The notes under the pieces were generated by a model. It saw nothing but the letters and a program-made list of their open reading frames with translations, searched no databases and was not told the DNA's origin. A stretch of 64,000 nucleotides of DNA. Origin: Enoplolaimus lenunculus. Taxonomy: Eukaryota > Nematoda > Enoplea > Enoplida > Thoracostomopsidae. The stretch spans positions 62,001-126,000 of the forward strand of contig JASANG010000607.1 in the NCBI GenBank assembly GCA_030248215.1, in the 5' to 3' direction. Made by a program: the position numbers and the translations under genes. The first letter of the stretch is position 1, and each line of letters starts with the position of its first letter. Positions 10,801 to 21,047 of this stretch are shown here, piece after piece.

Positions 10801-13800
10801 GTATCCAGCGTGCGACGGGATATCCTGTTCCGGTTTAATATTCGGCAAAATCTGATATCTGTATTGTTCCCGGTATCCGGTATAATCCTGCTGGATATTT
10901 ATAGTTGTGGTCCCAACTACAATTAGGGCAAGTAAAGCTGTTCACTTTTTCAGCCACCAAATGAAATGAAAGGTCGAGCTAACAATTAATTTAAATTCAG
11001 TAAACGTATACTTTTGCGCAACTCAGTTAGTTTCAGCAGTGGTCATAGTTACATGCCGTATCTGGTTAATACCCGGTAGCACCCTAGGTGCATCACATTA
11101 ACCCTAACCCGGAATACAACTATTGTAATATTGATAGTCGTTCTCACCCATTGAGGTTTCAACATTAGAGAAACAGGATGTGATAAATTTTGTTAACGTT
11201 TAAACTCTGGTGGGATTTAACTGCAAGTTTAGCTCATTATTTTGATTCCAAAATTCAAAAGAGTATTCTTTTCACGCTGTAAAATGTTTCGTTTAGGTTT
11301 CGAAACTCGCCGCAAGTTAGAGCCTTATGCAATAACTGGTAGACATGTAAAATGGCAGTCTGTGGTTCAGACAATGTAACTTGCATAAAATTTTTATCCA
11401 AAACCAAAACATTGCATAATTTTGATAAGAATATAAAATGAGAGGATGTGTTGAACTCGATGGTTGCTTTAGTCGCACTGCAATTGAAATTCGAATATTA
11501 TTTGTGACAAAACCAAAGTTTGTTTGTACGCATTATTTTGGTTTTGCCGAAATTGTCCAGAATTTTAAATGTTACTAAGGCCATATTGGTTTAGTTCTAA
11601 ACGGTTCTTTTAATATTGGTTTAAGTTTAGTATGATACGGTTGCATTTTTTACTACGTATGTGATATTACTGCATGGATGTGTAAGTATTGTTGTTAAAA
11701 CATGTCAATAATGAACATATTTATATTTATTCGAAATATAAGGTAAATAGGGAAACAATTTTTAATAAAGAAATTAAAAATTGATGCCTTTTTATTATAG
11801 GTTGATACAGGCGTAGTGGATAATGACGAAAGTTACAGTTATCAAGACATTGCTTTGAGTGACAATATTGACACGCGTATGGTAAGTGTTGTTTTTATAA
11901 ATAGTCTTTTAAATTTAGGCATATTCTTACATCCTGATTTCTTATGACAGTGACAGCTGCTTACGAACAGGTCTATTTTTATCGTTTAGTTTTTGTTTGA
12001 TATTAACTGTGGCATACATTTGAATTTGGGAATAAAAAGTTTTGCTAAATACGATTATGTTAGTAATACATTTGTGCCGATGCGGTTGAACTCTGTTTAG
12101 TTTTTGGGTACTTTGTTTTTGTCCACACCATGTTTAAGCCGTATCGAAATGAGTGGAGTGGTGGCGCTGGCGTGTTGCCAAAACGATCTCATATGGCAAT
12201 AAATTCAGAAACAGCAACAGCAACAACAATTAAAACAACAACAAACACAGATCCAACTATAATTTGTTTGCCTTCACCGTCAAGCTGTTCGGACTCAAGT
12301 TATGATGTGGATGAAGATATAGTTGCGAGACGTTTAGAAGGTAACATTAATAAGGTGGTATCGGAGGGGTCGTGTAATTGGGTGGATAAACCCAAGCTTT
12401 GCTTTAAATTTAGAAATGTACGTAGTGTTCCTTTCTATTTGAAAAGTTTCAACTGTAAGTTGTGCTTTTAATGACCCTGTTCGAATGTACATGACATACT
12501 GGGCTTTATATACCTGGACAAATTATTAAAATCATAGGCCCATGTAAAGATCACGGGCGGAACGTTTTTCTGTGGGATTACAACGAATAAGCTTAAGCTT
12601 TAGACTAATTTTTTGCTTGGCTTAGGCTTAGGAATATGCCCGTTCTTACGCTTAGGCTTAGGCTCAGGCTTAGAAATATGCTTATAATACTGTTCCGCCC
12701 CTGTTCTTTACATTGGCCAAATCACAAATCACAGTTTTCTTTTTTCATTGTTACACGGAGTTCAGTGAGCTTCGATTTATTACCACATTTTTGCATCTAA
12801 TAATTGGTCCAAGTCTATTTTACGCAATCGATTAACAATGAATGGTTGTTTGTAAACTTTTGTAATGTATGTAATATGTAGATCCTATGCCGTCTGGCGG
12901 ATTGCCTGGACATACAAACAACGTGCGAGGACGTAACAATGGTGTAATAGCTATGCAGTCAAATAGTTTGCATAATGGTAATTCAATGGCAATAATACAA
13001 CAACAGCAACAACGCGGTCCTGCAATTATGAGCGCCGCATCAAAATTTCGGCTACCGTCAGGAGGCAGTAATAGCGGAGGAAGTCATGTCGTACGAATTT
13101 GTAACGAAAGTGTAGAAAACTTAGCAGCAATCGCTGCTGATCTCAGTATGGACGATTTGGGAATGATTGATTTACCGGCGTCAATGATTGCAGGGGTTGT
13201 GGGGGCAACACATAATACTACGCCACCCCCTCCCCATGCTCATAACGAGCCTGGAGGTTTAATGCCAGGGGGAGCGTTAGCTAATAGTTACCACGGTAAT
13301 AGTCAGCAAATACCGTTGTCTCTGACGAATCGGCTTAATGAATATGAGTCATCGGGACAGATAAGTGCCGGACAGTCGCAAAATGGGGTTGTGACGTCAT
13401 CCTATCCGGATCAGAATCAAACATTGCCCGGCGATGAAGTATGTTCCGATATGGACGTGACAGATGTCAATAGGTATGTCAAGGGTTGGGTTAGGCTGGC
13501 TGATGAATGGGCTGTATAAGAGGGGTGGAGTTTGCAGAAAAGCACACACGACTCGATAAGCAAAATATACAGTTAATGTTTGGCTCCGGTATCAGGTATC
13601 GGCAATAGATTAAAGTAGCCAGTTGCGTTATGTTGTGAAATTCAAGCAGGGTACCACCGAATATTCATTTACCGGATAAGTTTAATAAAACTTGAGACCA
13701 TTACCGTAAATATCCGGTAGGTTTATATCACGTAGCGAAACCAGATATACTGAATTTAGTTTTTGAGTATTTCTATTACTTTGTTAATCCAAGTCGCTAG

Positions 13801-14035
13801 TTTCGTTTTAAACATTTCTTAAATTCACATGTTTTTATTTATATCATTTTTTGTCTTGTCGTTCGACAGTCAGGTACGTACTAATGGTTTGGTTGGTTGT
13901 TTAACGGTTAAAGTTTCTTTCTGATGTAGACATGGTCAGTACAGTGGCAACTGCAGTAGAGACCCCCTATCTGGTCAGCCGCAGTATGCACATGATGAAG
14001 ATTATGTTGTTGATTTACCACCTGCAGTAAGTTGA
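7302..14035 (+). CDS. MBD-like domain protein with basic, low-complexity body, 8 exons
   Basis: Exons whose splice phases agree throughout: 7302-7417, 7565-7825, 9075-9432, 9773-10294, 11801-11881, 12139-12340, 12882-13473, 13930-14035. The ATG at 7302 is the first Met after an in-frame stop. The product is about 745 residues. Residues 18-75 (LPPGWKR, VYFTAP, VEKHLKETG, LFDF) resemble the methyl-CpG-binding/TAM fold, so a nuclear chromatin role is inferred. Exons 3-4 are Lys/Arg-rich with SGRLIRLPARRE; exon 6 is Thr/Ser-rich with an acidic patch; exon 7 is Gly/Asn/Ser/Gln-rich. The last exon either stops at TGA 14033-14035 or is spliced at GTAAGT 14027 to further exons. I cannot name an orthologue. 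It converges on WDR59. Confidence 0.6.
7934..8285. mobile_element. Degenerate hAT-like MITE, GTGCAAAGCGG family
   Basis: The left part (GGTGCAAAGCGGAAATGG, then a TTATACC stretch) matches the left ends of the copies at 20427 and 55152 (reverse orientation at 55152). The right end has lost its inverted repeat. It lies in intron 2 of the MBD-like gene. Confidence 0.5.
9075..10294 (+). CDS. Exons 3-4: Lys/Arg/Ser-rich basic segment
   Basis: Exon 3 begins at 9075 after TTTTAG and continues exon 2 in frame (KNSSWQTNRSSPKMYNANVG). It ends at 9432 before GTAGGT; read-through would stop at 9451. Exon 4 (9773-10294, 174 codons) starts KRQTRRLTAASSQRK and ends MELE before GTAAGA. Repeated KKR, KPLK and TRKVRKS-like clusters suggest DNA binding or nuclear localisation by charge; this is inferred from composition only. 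Confidence 0.55.
11801..14026 (+). CDS. Exons 5-8: acidic and Gly/Ser/Gln-rich C-terminal part
   Basis: Exon 5 is 27 codons (VDTGVVDNDESYSYQDIAL). Exon 6 begins at 12139 after TTTAAG, the acceptor that keeps phase. Exon 7 adds 197 codons with MPSGGLPGHTNNVRG and VRICNESVENLAAIAADLSM. Exon 8 adds DEDYVVDLPPA. Exon 6 ends in phase 1 (12340) and exon 7 supplies AT, giving E-D-P-M; exon 7 ends in phase 2 and exon 8 supplies A. All donors and acceptors fit GT-AG. No domain recognised. Confidence 0.55.
12537..12718. mobile_element. 182-bp MITE, GGCCAATGT family, with TTAGGC-rich core
   Basis: Inverted ends of about 27 bp start GGCCCATGTAAAGATCACGG at the left and GGCCAATGTAAAGAACAGGG at the right complement. 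They are flanked by near-identical 8-bp duplications AAATCATA (12529-12536) and AAATCACA (12719-12726). The core is made of CTTAGGCTTAGG-type hexamers. The 8-bp duplication suggests hAT-like mobilisation. It lies in intron 6 of the MBD-like gene. Confidence 0.7.
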
Positions 14036-14549
14036 TTAATTTTAAATTTGTTTAGTTAAACTCACAAAAGTAGTCTTTGAATTAATTAAAATTATACTGA
14101 AAATCGCTGCTTCTATTCTCAAATGTGTGTAGCATCTGTATATTCAGTTGGTGGTAGGTCGAGTAACTTTTCAATTAATGACCAATGGGGTTCAAAATTG
14201 GGAAAATGCTACATGTACCTGCATCGTGTTAGTTAGCGAAATAAAACGAACCAAAATGAATTGTAATGTTGCCCATTTTAACACGGATGTAAGGATTTAT
14301 GTAAACTTACATCACGCATAAACTGTGAAACTAAATGAAATGTTTGATTTTACAATTCATAATGGCTAATCACAATAAACTAACAATATACTGAAGTTCA
14401 GTTTTGGGTTATTAGCATTTTCGGTTGCCTTGGAGCACTGCTGTTGCACTATGATAACTATTTGATGAACGTTTTGTCATTGCTTCAGATTAGTAATGAT
14501 CATTGTTACATTCGATCGATGTAAAGTCACAAAAAGTATCAAAACAGCT

Positions 14550-14591
14550 GCAATAACAACAATAACAACAACAACAACAACAACAACAACA
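14550..14591. repeat. AAC/CAA trinucleotide microsatellite
   Basis: About 14 near-perfect CAA/AAC triplets, interrupted once or twice by AAT. Confidence 0.9.
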
Positions 14592-14999
14592 TTAACACAA
14601 TCAAGCGAGTCGTTGCCGAAAATTATATGCCAAATATAGTCAAGAAGTGTTTCTTAATTATTCTTCTTAAAATATCAGTTATTACACGACAACCGGACTG
14701 TTTTTGACTAAAGCTTGCTTCAAAGCGAGGTTTTCGAAATAAGCTCGCAAACATTTCAGCATAAGCCAGAAAAGATAAGCCTACGCTGTTTAAGTTTTGC
14801 TAAACTGTCTTCGGCGTACGCTTTCTACGGTGAATTAAACTAGTGTCATACAACTGTAATATAGCAAGATGATTTCGAAACCATGATAACCGAATCCGAA
14901 CTTTGGTGTTGACTCCCATGCTGTATAGATATTTTATGTATATATTTTTTTGTTTTGTTTTCATTGTTTATCTTTTTGCCGTTTGTGTTTTATTTGCAG

Positions 15000-15084
15000 T
15001 GCTGTTTATTTTATCGTGATGAGGTATCTGCAACAGTGCAATATGTGCAGTTTTGTTGTGTTTATTGGTTACACAAAATTATAC
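15000..15084 (+). CDS. Possible additional exon of the MBD-like gene
   Basis: Preceded by GTTTTATTTGCAG and followed by GTAAGTTTTTG, both strong signals. It is open in the phase expected after 14026 and would add CCLFYRDEVSATVQYVQFCC and eight more residues, ending in phase 1. The Cys- and aromatic-rich composition is unlike the rest of the protein, and no certain downstream exon was found. The TGA at 14033 offers a simpler end to the gene. Confidence 0.2.
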
Positions 15085-18000
15085 GTAAGTTTTTGAGTTT
15101 CAAGTATTTAAGTACTACGCTCTTACGATCCATTTTTTATCCGCATATGCCCCGGCATAAAGTGCAAACGGAATTCAAGTTCTGGTTAGAAAACTGATTT
15201 TTAAAATCAGTTCCGATTTAAACATGTATCGAATCGGAGACGAAACTTTGAAACTTTGTGTTCTTATGTTTCTCTTAAAGCTGTAATACAGGTCAAATAG
15301 TCAAGGTAAAACGTGATTGCAATTGTTTTGTAAGATACTTGTTCCAATTCCATTGCCCCCGTATGAGTTAAATGTAATAAAAAAGGTACGTAATTTTGTA
15401 ATGTTTACAATATTAAGCAACATAAATATTTTTTATTAATTGTTCGTAAAACTGGCTTAGCAGTCTTATCATGGTTCAAAAATAAGGTTACAAGTTTGTT
15501 ATTCGAAACTTAAGGATTTGAGAGAATGTGTTCCATTTCAGCCTAAATGCTGTTTGGTTCTGTGCGCCTTGTACATTAATTCATGGCGATGCTATATATA
15601 CTAGTAATAGCTATGTAGCACGATTTACCGAGTAGTACACATTTTAATTTGTATTCGCATTGTTTTTATTAATATTGTTTTATTGTATACATAATTTATT
15701 AAAATTTAGGTTATACTTTTTATATATTCTGGCCCGATTTGTTACGTATATATTAGTACGTTTTTGGAAAGTGTCGTAAAATAAAAAATTTCCAGCTTTA
15801 TTTCAAGTGGCGTACTCTTAAATGTGTTAGCATCTGTTACCAAAGTATGGCAAGTGATAATAGACCTATTGTTGGAAATATATAATTAGTTTTGAACTTC
15901 TAAAATTCGCACAGTTATTATTCCGTTTGATTTACCGTCATATTTATCAGGATTTTCAGATCCGCAGATTTTGCAGTTTTCTTGCTTCAAATTATACAGC
16001 TAACGACCAACAGGTTTGACACAAAATTGACGATACGGGTTAGCATTGGGATAATTTGTTTAATAACCAAACTAGCGCTTGTGTAGCCGAGGTTACTAGA
16101 AATTGACTTGTCAAACATGATACGGCCAGAAGTTTAGGTGCGGCGCAGAATCAAGCAGGGATGCTATGTTAAAAGGTTAAGGTTTACAACAATGTTTCGA
16201 TTCCTAGGCTTAGGAATACGCTTAATCTACTGTTACGCTCCTAAAAGTAACAATGGCTGTTTGTGTTATATTTGAATAGAAGTTTCTGGTTATTAGCAAA
16301 AATGAATAATATTCAGTTTGAATTTGGTTATACAGATTCGATATTATGTGTGTAGCAGAAGTTATTAGTTTTTCAATCTAAGCTAAACTGGACCGGTAGA
16401 CAGGGATGACAGAGAAAGCGTTTGTTCCGAATTGAAAAAGCCATTATTTTTCTAAGTTAAAATTGCTAATAAAGCTGGATGTCCGTTTAGTCCGAACGAT
16501 TTGGATCTCAGGAACCACTGAACAGACTTTGACGAACTTTATTGTTTGGAAAATTGTGATCCTGTGTTCTGTATCCACACATTGGATGGATTGTAAATCG
16601 GTGGTAATCTGTTTATTTTGATGAATATATACAGATACTAAATGGATATATTTATTGTTTACATATGTTCTCAGCTTTAATAATATAGATTTTCAGGTCA
16701 TGTAGCGAATTTTCGTTTGCATTATTACTCCATATACGTTAGTTTCATAAAAGACACATAAAACTTTGATTTATATCTGCTAATTTTTGACAAATTTTGT
16801 TTTATTACACAAATATATTGTATGTATGCCCGTTAACCGGATGTAATCGGAATTGAGGTTCGATGACAAACAAATTAAGGTATAACGGGATATCCGGTTC
16901 CGACAAAGCATCAACATCCCGTTCCGGTATTCTATATTACCTTGCCGGGTATTAACTTTGTGTTAAATCATTATTCGTGACAATAATTGCAATATTTCGC
17001 TGTGAATTGAAGTATCCAATTCCGGTCTACCATTGGATTTCATTTTGTAGTAGTAAATAAACCAAAGTATGGGTCAAGCTGTTGATCCATGACTGCAATC
17101 CATGTCCTACTGAACCCATTTCCAACTCTGGGATACGGTTAACTCTAGACACCTAAACATGTACTCGAGTTTTGTTTTGTATTTATGCTTTTCTTGTTCT
17201 TTTTTATAAAAGATGCTGCGAGCATTTCCCGTCGGCTTGGTTGCGTTCTATAAATTATCGCTACTTATACAAGTAATATATGTAGAATTAAACATGGGCG
17301 TAGTGTGTGTGATGTTTTCATTGGCAAGATCAAAACATGCCTATTTGAAATGCAACTTGTCACCCAAGCATAACTACTTCCTGTGGGTGGATATGGGTAG
17401 TGAACAGGTGGCGATTACTTAGCTAATCAGAAGAGAGTACTCGTATCAGCCAATCGATTTTGAGTATTTCATTAAGGTGGTAACCAATCAAAAGGCGTGC
17501 ACTTGTTGTGTAAAAAGAATTAGCACGCTATGGGGTCAATGTTCCCGCCGTGGGATAACCCAAGTCGTAATTACGCAATGCAAGGTACAACCGGAGGTCC
17601 GGCTCTGGTAGAATTTTGCCAGAAGTTCCGGCAATTTCGGTAGTGCAATTTTGTAAAATTTATCCGCTTAGGTTGCGTTTTACTTTTGTCACAATTTTCA
17701 GGAAAGAATTTCCAAAATTTCGCAGAATACTAGCGTAAACCAAACAACTTAACAACATATTTCAGATATTGGCTAAAATTAACTAAAATTGACTATCATT
17801 TTTGCTACCTAATCTCGGCTCCGGCATGTTTCGCTGACCTCCGGCTCCGGTACTTTTCACCTCCGGTTGCACCCTGACACCCAGGACTAGCACAATTCGA
17901 AATTGGGCTAAATTACGACGTGCGGAAAAGAAACAGGTCTAGGTATTATTTATTAATAGGCAAATGTACTTAATGTTGAGATTGTCAAAATTTACCTATT

Positions 18001-18937
18001 GTTACCCCAAACTTTTGTTTTTTTGTAGAAAATACGGCCAATGTTACTTTTAGGGGCGTCCCGTTTTTCCGCGGGACAACAAGACACAGGAATGTACACA
18101 CAAAACATATCCGATTCGCTGGAAAACGGGACAGGTTTGTTTTGGGAAAATTGGAAAACGGGAAGCTGCAAATTCTCTGGGAAAATGGAATGGGACAGGC
18201 CTCTTTCGGACAAATGGAATAATGGGACAAATTTTTGAAATTTGAATTTTTCAGTTGACAGTGTTTTTCTATTGCAGACGTGTATTTGGTAATTTACGCA
18301 CATGTGTGCCTCTGCCGCCCGACTTTCCATCAAATTATACCAGAAGATTACACTATCCCGCTGAATATCAATACCGCCATATAATTAGTGGCCGCCAATC
18401 GTTGTAGGTCGTCATAACAAACGTACAACCGTGGGCGGCCACTTGTTGTTAACAAACATGAGCCAAAAAATATTGCAACTGAACACAGCGCGACAGAAGT
18501 ATGAAATAGTGGATTAGGGTCGTTAAAGTGTCAAAACAAGCATCATGACACTGATGGTAGACAACCACGCTCAGATTAGTAATAATTAAACAAAAACAAT
18601 TGAACTTTACTTTAAAATTAAACACAAGTTAAATTATACACAAAAACTCAACTTTTAGCACCATAAAGGAAATATATACGATATCAGTAGCCAAGTCCGA
18701 ATTTCGTCACAAGATATGCAGTTTATAAACAGACAAAATGTTAACCAACAGTATTTGAATAGGGACAAGATGTAGCCAAATTTTGTTTGCGGCACTGTTC
18801 TTAAACATTAGCCATGTCTTCTCGACGAATAACTGCAAAACAACGCCGGTCTAATATTTTTCGTTCCTCCAGCCCAGCACCAATCTACAATGCGTCCAGC
18901 CCTTACCAAAGTATCACCCGTAGCTATCATAGCCCAA

Positions 18938-21047
18938 TTAAAAGGTTGGCTTTCCACCCGTAGACGGCGAGCAAACACAACAACACGAAGCAACTGGACA
19001 TTCAGATTCAGTCTGGAACCAATCGTTCAAATGTTGCAAGTGACCACCGTGACCGCATGCCGGACAAATAGTGACAACAGCTGAAAAACACACCGAAGTC
19101 AAACACATACTAGTCAAAGTGGTTGCGAAGCAAGATTTTTTGAGTCCACGAGCGAGTCTGGACTCCACAATGTTCTCAACGGGACGCCAAAAAAACTCAG
19201 TTGGACGCAGTGTTGACTCAGCACACTATAACATAAAATTTTTGCTAAACCGGAATGAAAGAATTTATTTTTAAACATGCCGGATAGTCAACCGAACTTG
19301 CTACAGCTCTAGATTAAATTTCTGGTGTGCACCTCTGTATCTTAATTGATAACAACCCACGCTGAGACTGGACCTATGAGGCATCCCTAGGCTTAGGCTC
19401 ACATGGACTTGAAACTAAAATGTTCCTGGCAGCCAAACAAATTCGTTCACATCGTATACCCTGTATGCAAAGTTGTGCTAACGTACTTACAGAACACGAT
19501 AATAGCAGATGTATACACATATTCTAAAGCTTAAACCTAAGCTTAAAAATGAGTTTACACCTATGCCTAAAAATCAGTCTAAAGCTTACGCTTATTCCAT
19601 TGCAGTCCCGCAGAAAAACGTTCCGCGTCTGATCTTAGCGACTCGGAACTATCACTCCTCATTCATTCACCATCGCTCGCTCTTTTCACTCCACCTGCTT
19701 ATCACCGGTTCATCACTGATTCCACACCACAAAACTTACTCCGAACCGCAAGCTGGCATACAGAGCATCGAACGGTGGGCTGTGAACATCGATAACAGTA
19801 GGTTGTATTTCGAAGCTCAACATCGGACACCGTTGCTGCGGACGACAACGCGTGAAATATTGGATCCGTTTCACCGTCGCTTTCATAGTACGACGCAACC
19901 GGTGTCACTCGACGAGCGGACAACATCGATTGACCGGCAGCGTTGCTGTTTGTAAACAACGGACTATCGCAACAGCTGTATCGAATGCCTGCAAAATATA
20001 CAAGCCGTATTTACAACAAACACAATCATAGCAACGCGTTTGTGTATGGTTGTTTAACTGTAATGGCCGGCCAACTACGCCCAAACTTAAATCTGAATCT
20101 AAGCTTAAATATAAAGATGCGCGCATGTAAAGTTTTGCACTATCACAAGGTAAATTAAACACAGTAAATGCGGCACAATTAAGCATTTATATACGATACG
20201 AATATATAAAAATGTTACGCTTCTGAACACCTCTCGGTTACAAGGGACCATAACCAGAACGTGGGGGGACTGTCGCGGATCAGCTCTCTTACACTAGACC
20301 ATTCTTTACTGGAACAGTTAAAATTTCTAATGAAGTCGTCCTGATTAGATTTCCCTGAAATTCGGGGGGTTCATGGAAGACGTAGCACCCTTGACTGAAA
20401 ACTAAAAAGTGCCTATACCACACTACCAGGGTGCAAAGCGGAACTGGATTATACCGGAATCCGAACTACAAAATTTGTGACGATGCCAATATAATTTGTA
20501 TTAACAAATTGTAATATTGATTTAGAATATCTGTTGGCTGGCAACAATTTTCAACGATGTCACATGAACAATTTAGCAATAATTTTTTGGCTCTGAAAAG
20601 CTAAACTACAATCAATTATTGATAAGTTAACATGTCTAAAACAATTTAATACATAAATGATGCAGAATGTTTATACAACATATCACAACAAGTAGGCCTA
20701 AAATTAAAATGTCGAAATTCCAATTCCGATTGATTGCGCAATCGGAATCGAAATCGGAACTCGTTTTGAGTCGGAATTCGAATCGGAATCGGAATTTCGA
20801 CTACAGCCTGCACACTACGCTAAAAAGGTAAAAAATGTGGGGGTAAACTTTTTCCAGCCATCAATGTACCACTGGTATGGAGCGGATAACTGAACAAGTA
20901 CCAAAACAATGATCAATATGCAAATGAGATGCCGGTGCAAACTTCATTAGCATCGTTCGTTGAGGCAACAACAGCCATCCATGCAACATATCGGCATAAG
21001 CGATTCGAACGCGTTCTAAATTCGCTCGTATGCTTGGTGAAATAAGT
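18938..21047 (-). CDS. WDR59: WDR59 exons 22-24: C-terminal zinc-binding module
   Basis: Exon 22 (21047-20902) gives ERVRIAYADMLHGWLLLPQR and MLMKFAP, aligning with the YGEILYRWGLREKRAEVLKF region of WDR59. Exon 23 (19988-19740) ends CYRCSQPTVRCSVCQLAVR; exon 24 (19080-18938) adds CPACGHGGHLQHLNDWF, CPVASCCCVC and a short tail to TAA. Spaced Cys and His residues form the zinc-ribbon/RING-like module shared by GATOR2 subunits. Acceptors TTTTGCAG, TTTTAG and TTTTCAG and donors GTACTT and GTAAGT fit the phases. Confidence 0.92.

Larger units (their letters stand above)
14036..18937. other. Convergent spacer between the MBD-like gene and WDR59
   Basis: No confident exon. A stretch at 15000-15084 has strong splice signals (TTTGCAG before, GTAAGT after) and is open in the phase left by exon 8, so it may be an extra exon; a second acceptor-like site is at 17211-17212 (TTTTATAAAAG). 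An AAC microsatellite (14550-14591), repeat fragments near 16162-16256, 16470-16540 and 18036-18062, and a T/A-rich remainder fill the rest. The WDR59 3-prime UTR must lie in its right part. Confidence 0.5.

Noticed and set aside
12590-12690. Interstitial telomere from TTAGGC runs
   Set aside because: The hexamers are short, imperfect and confined to the core of a MITE family with inverted ends and target duplication.
19509-19955. 148-codon plus-strand open frame
   Set aside because: Its right part is antisense to WDR59 exon 23, which is firmly supported by homology and splice phase; its left part is a truncated MITE.
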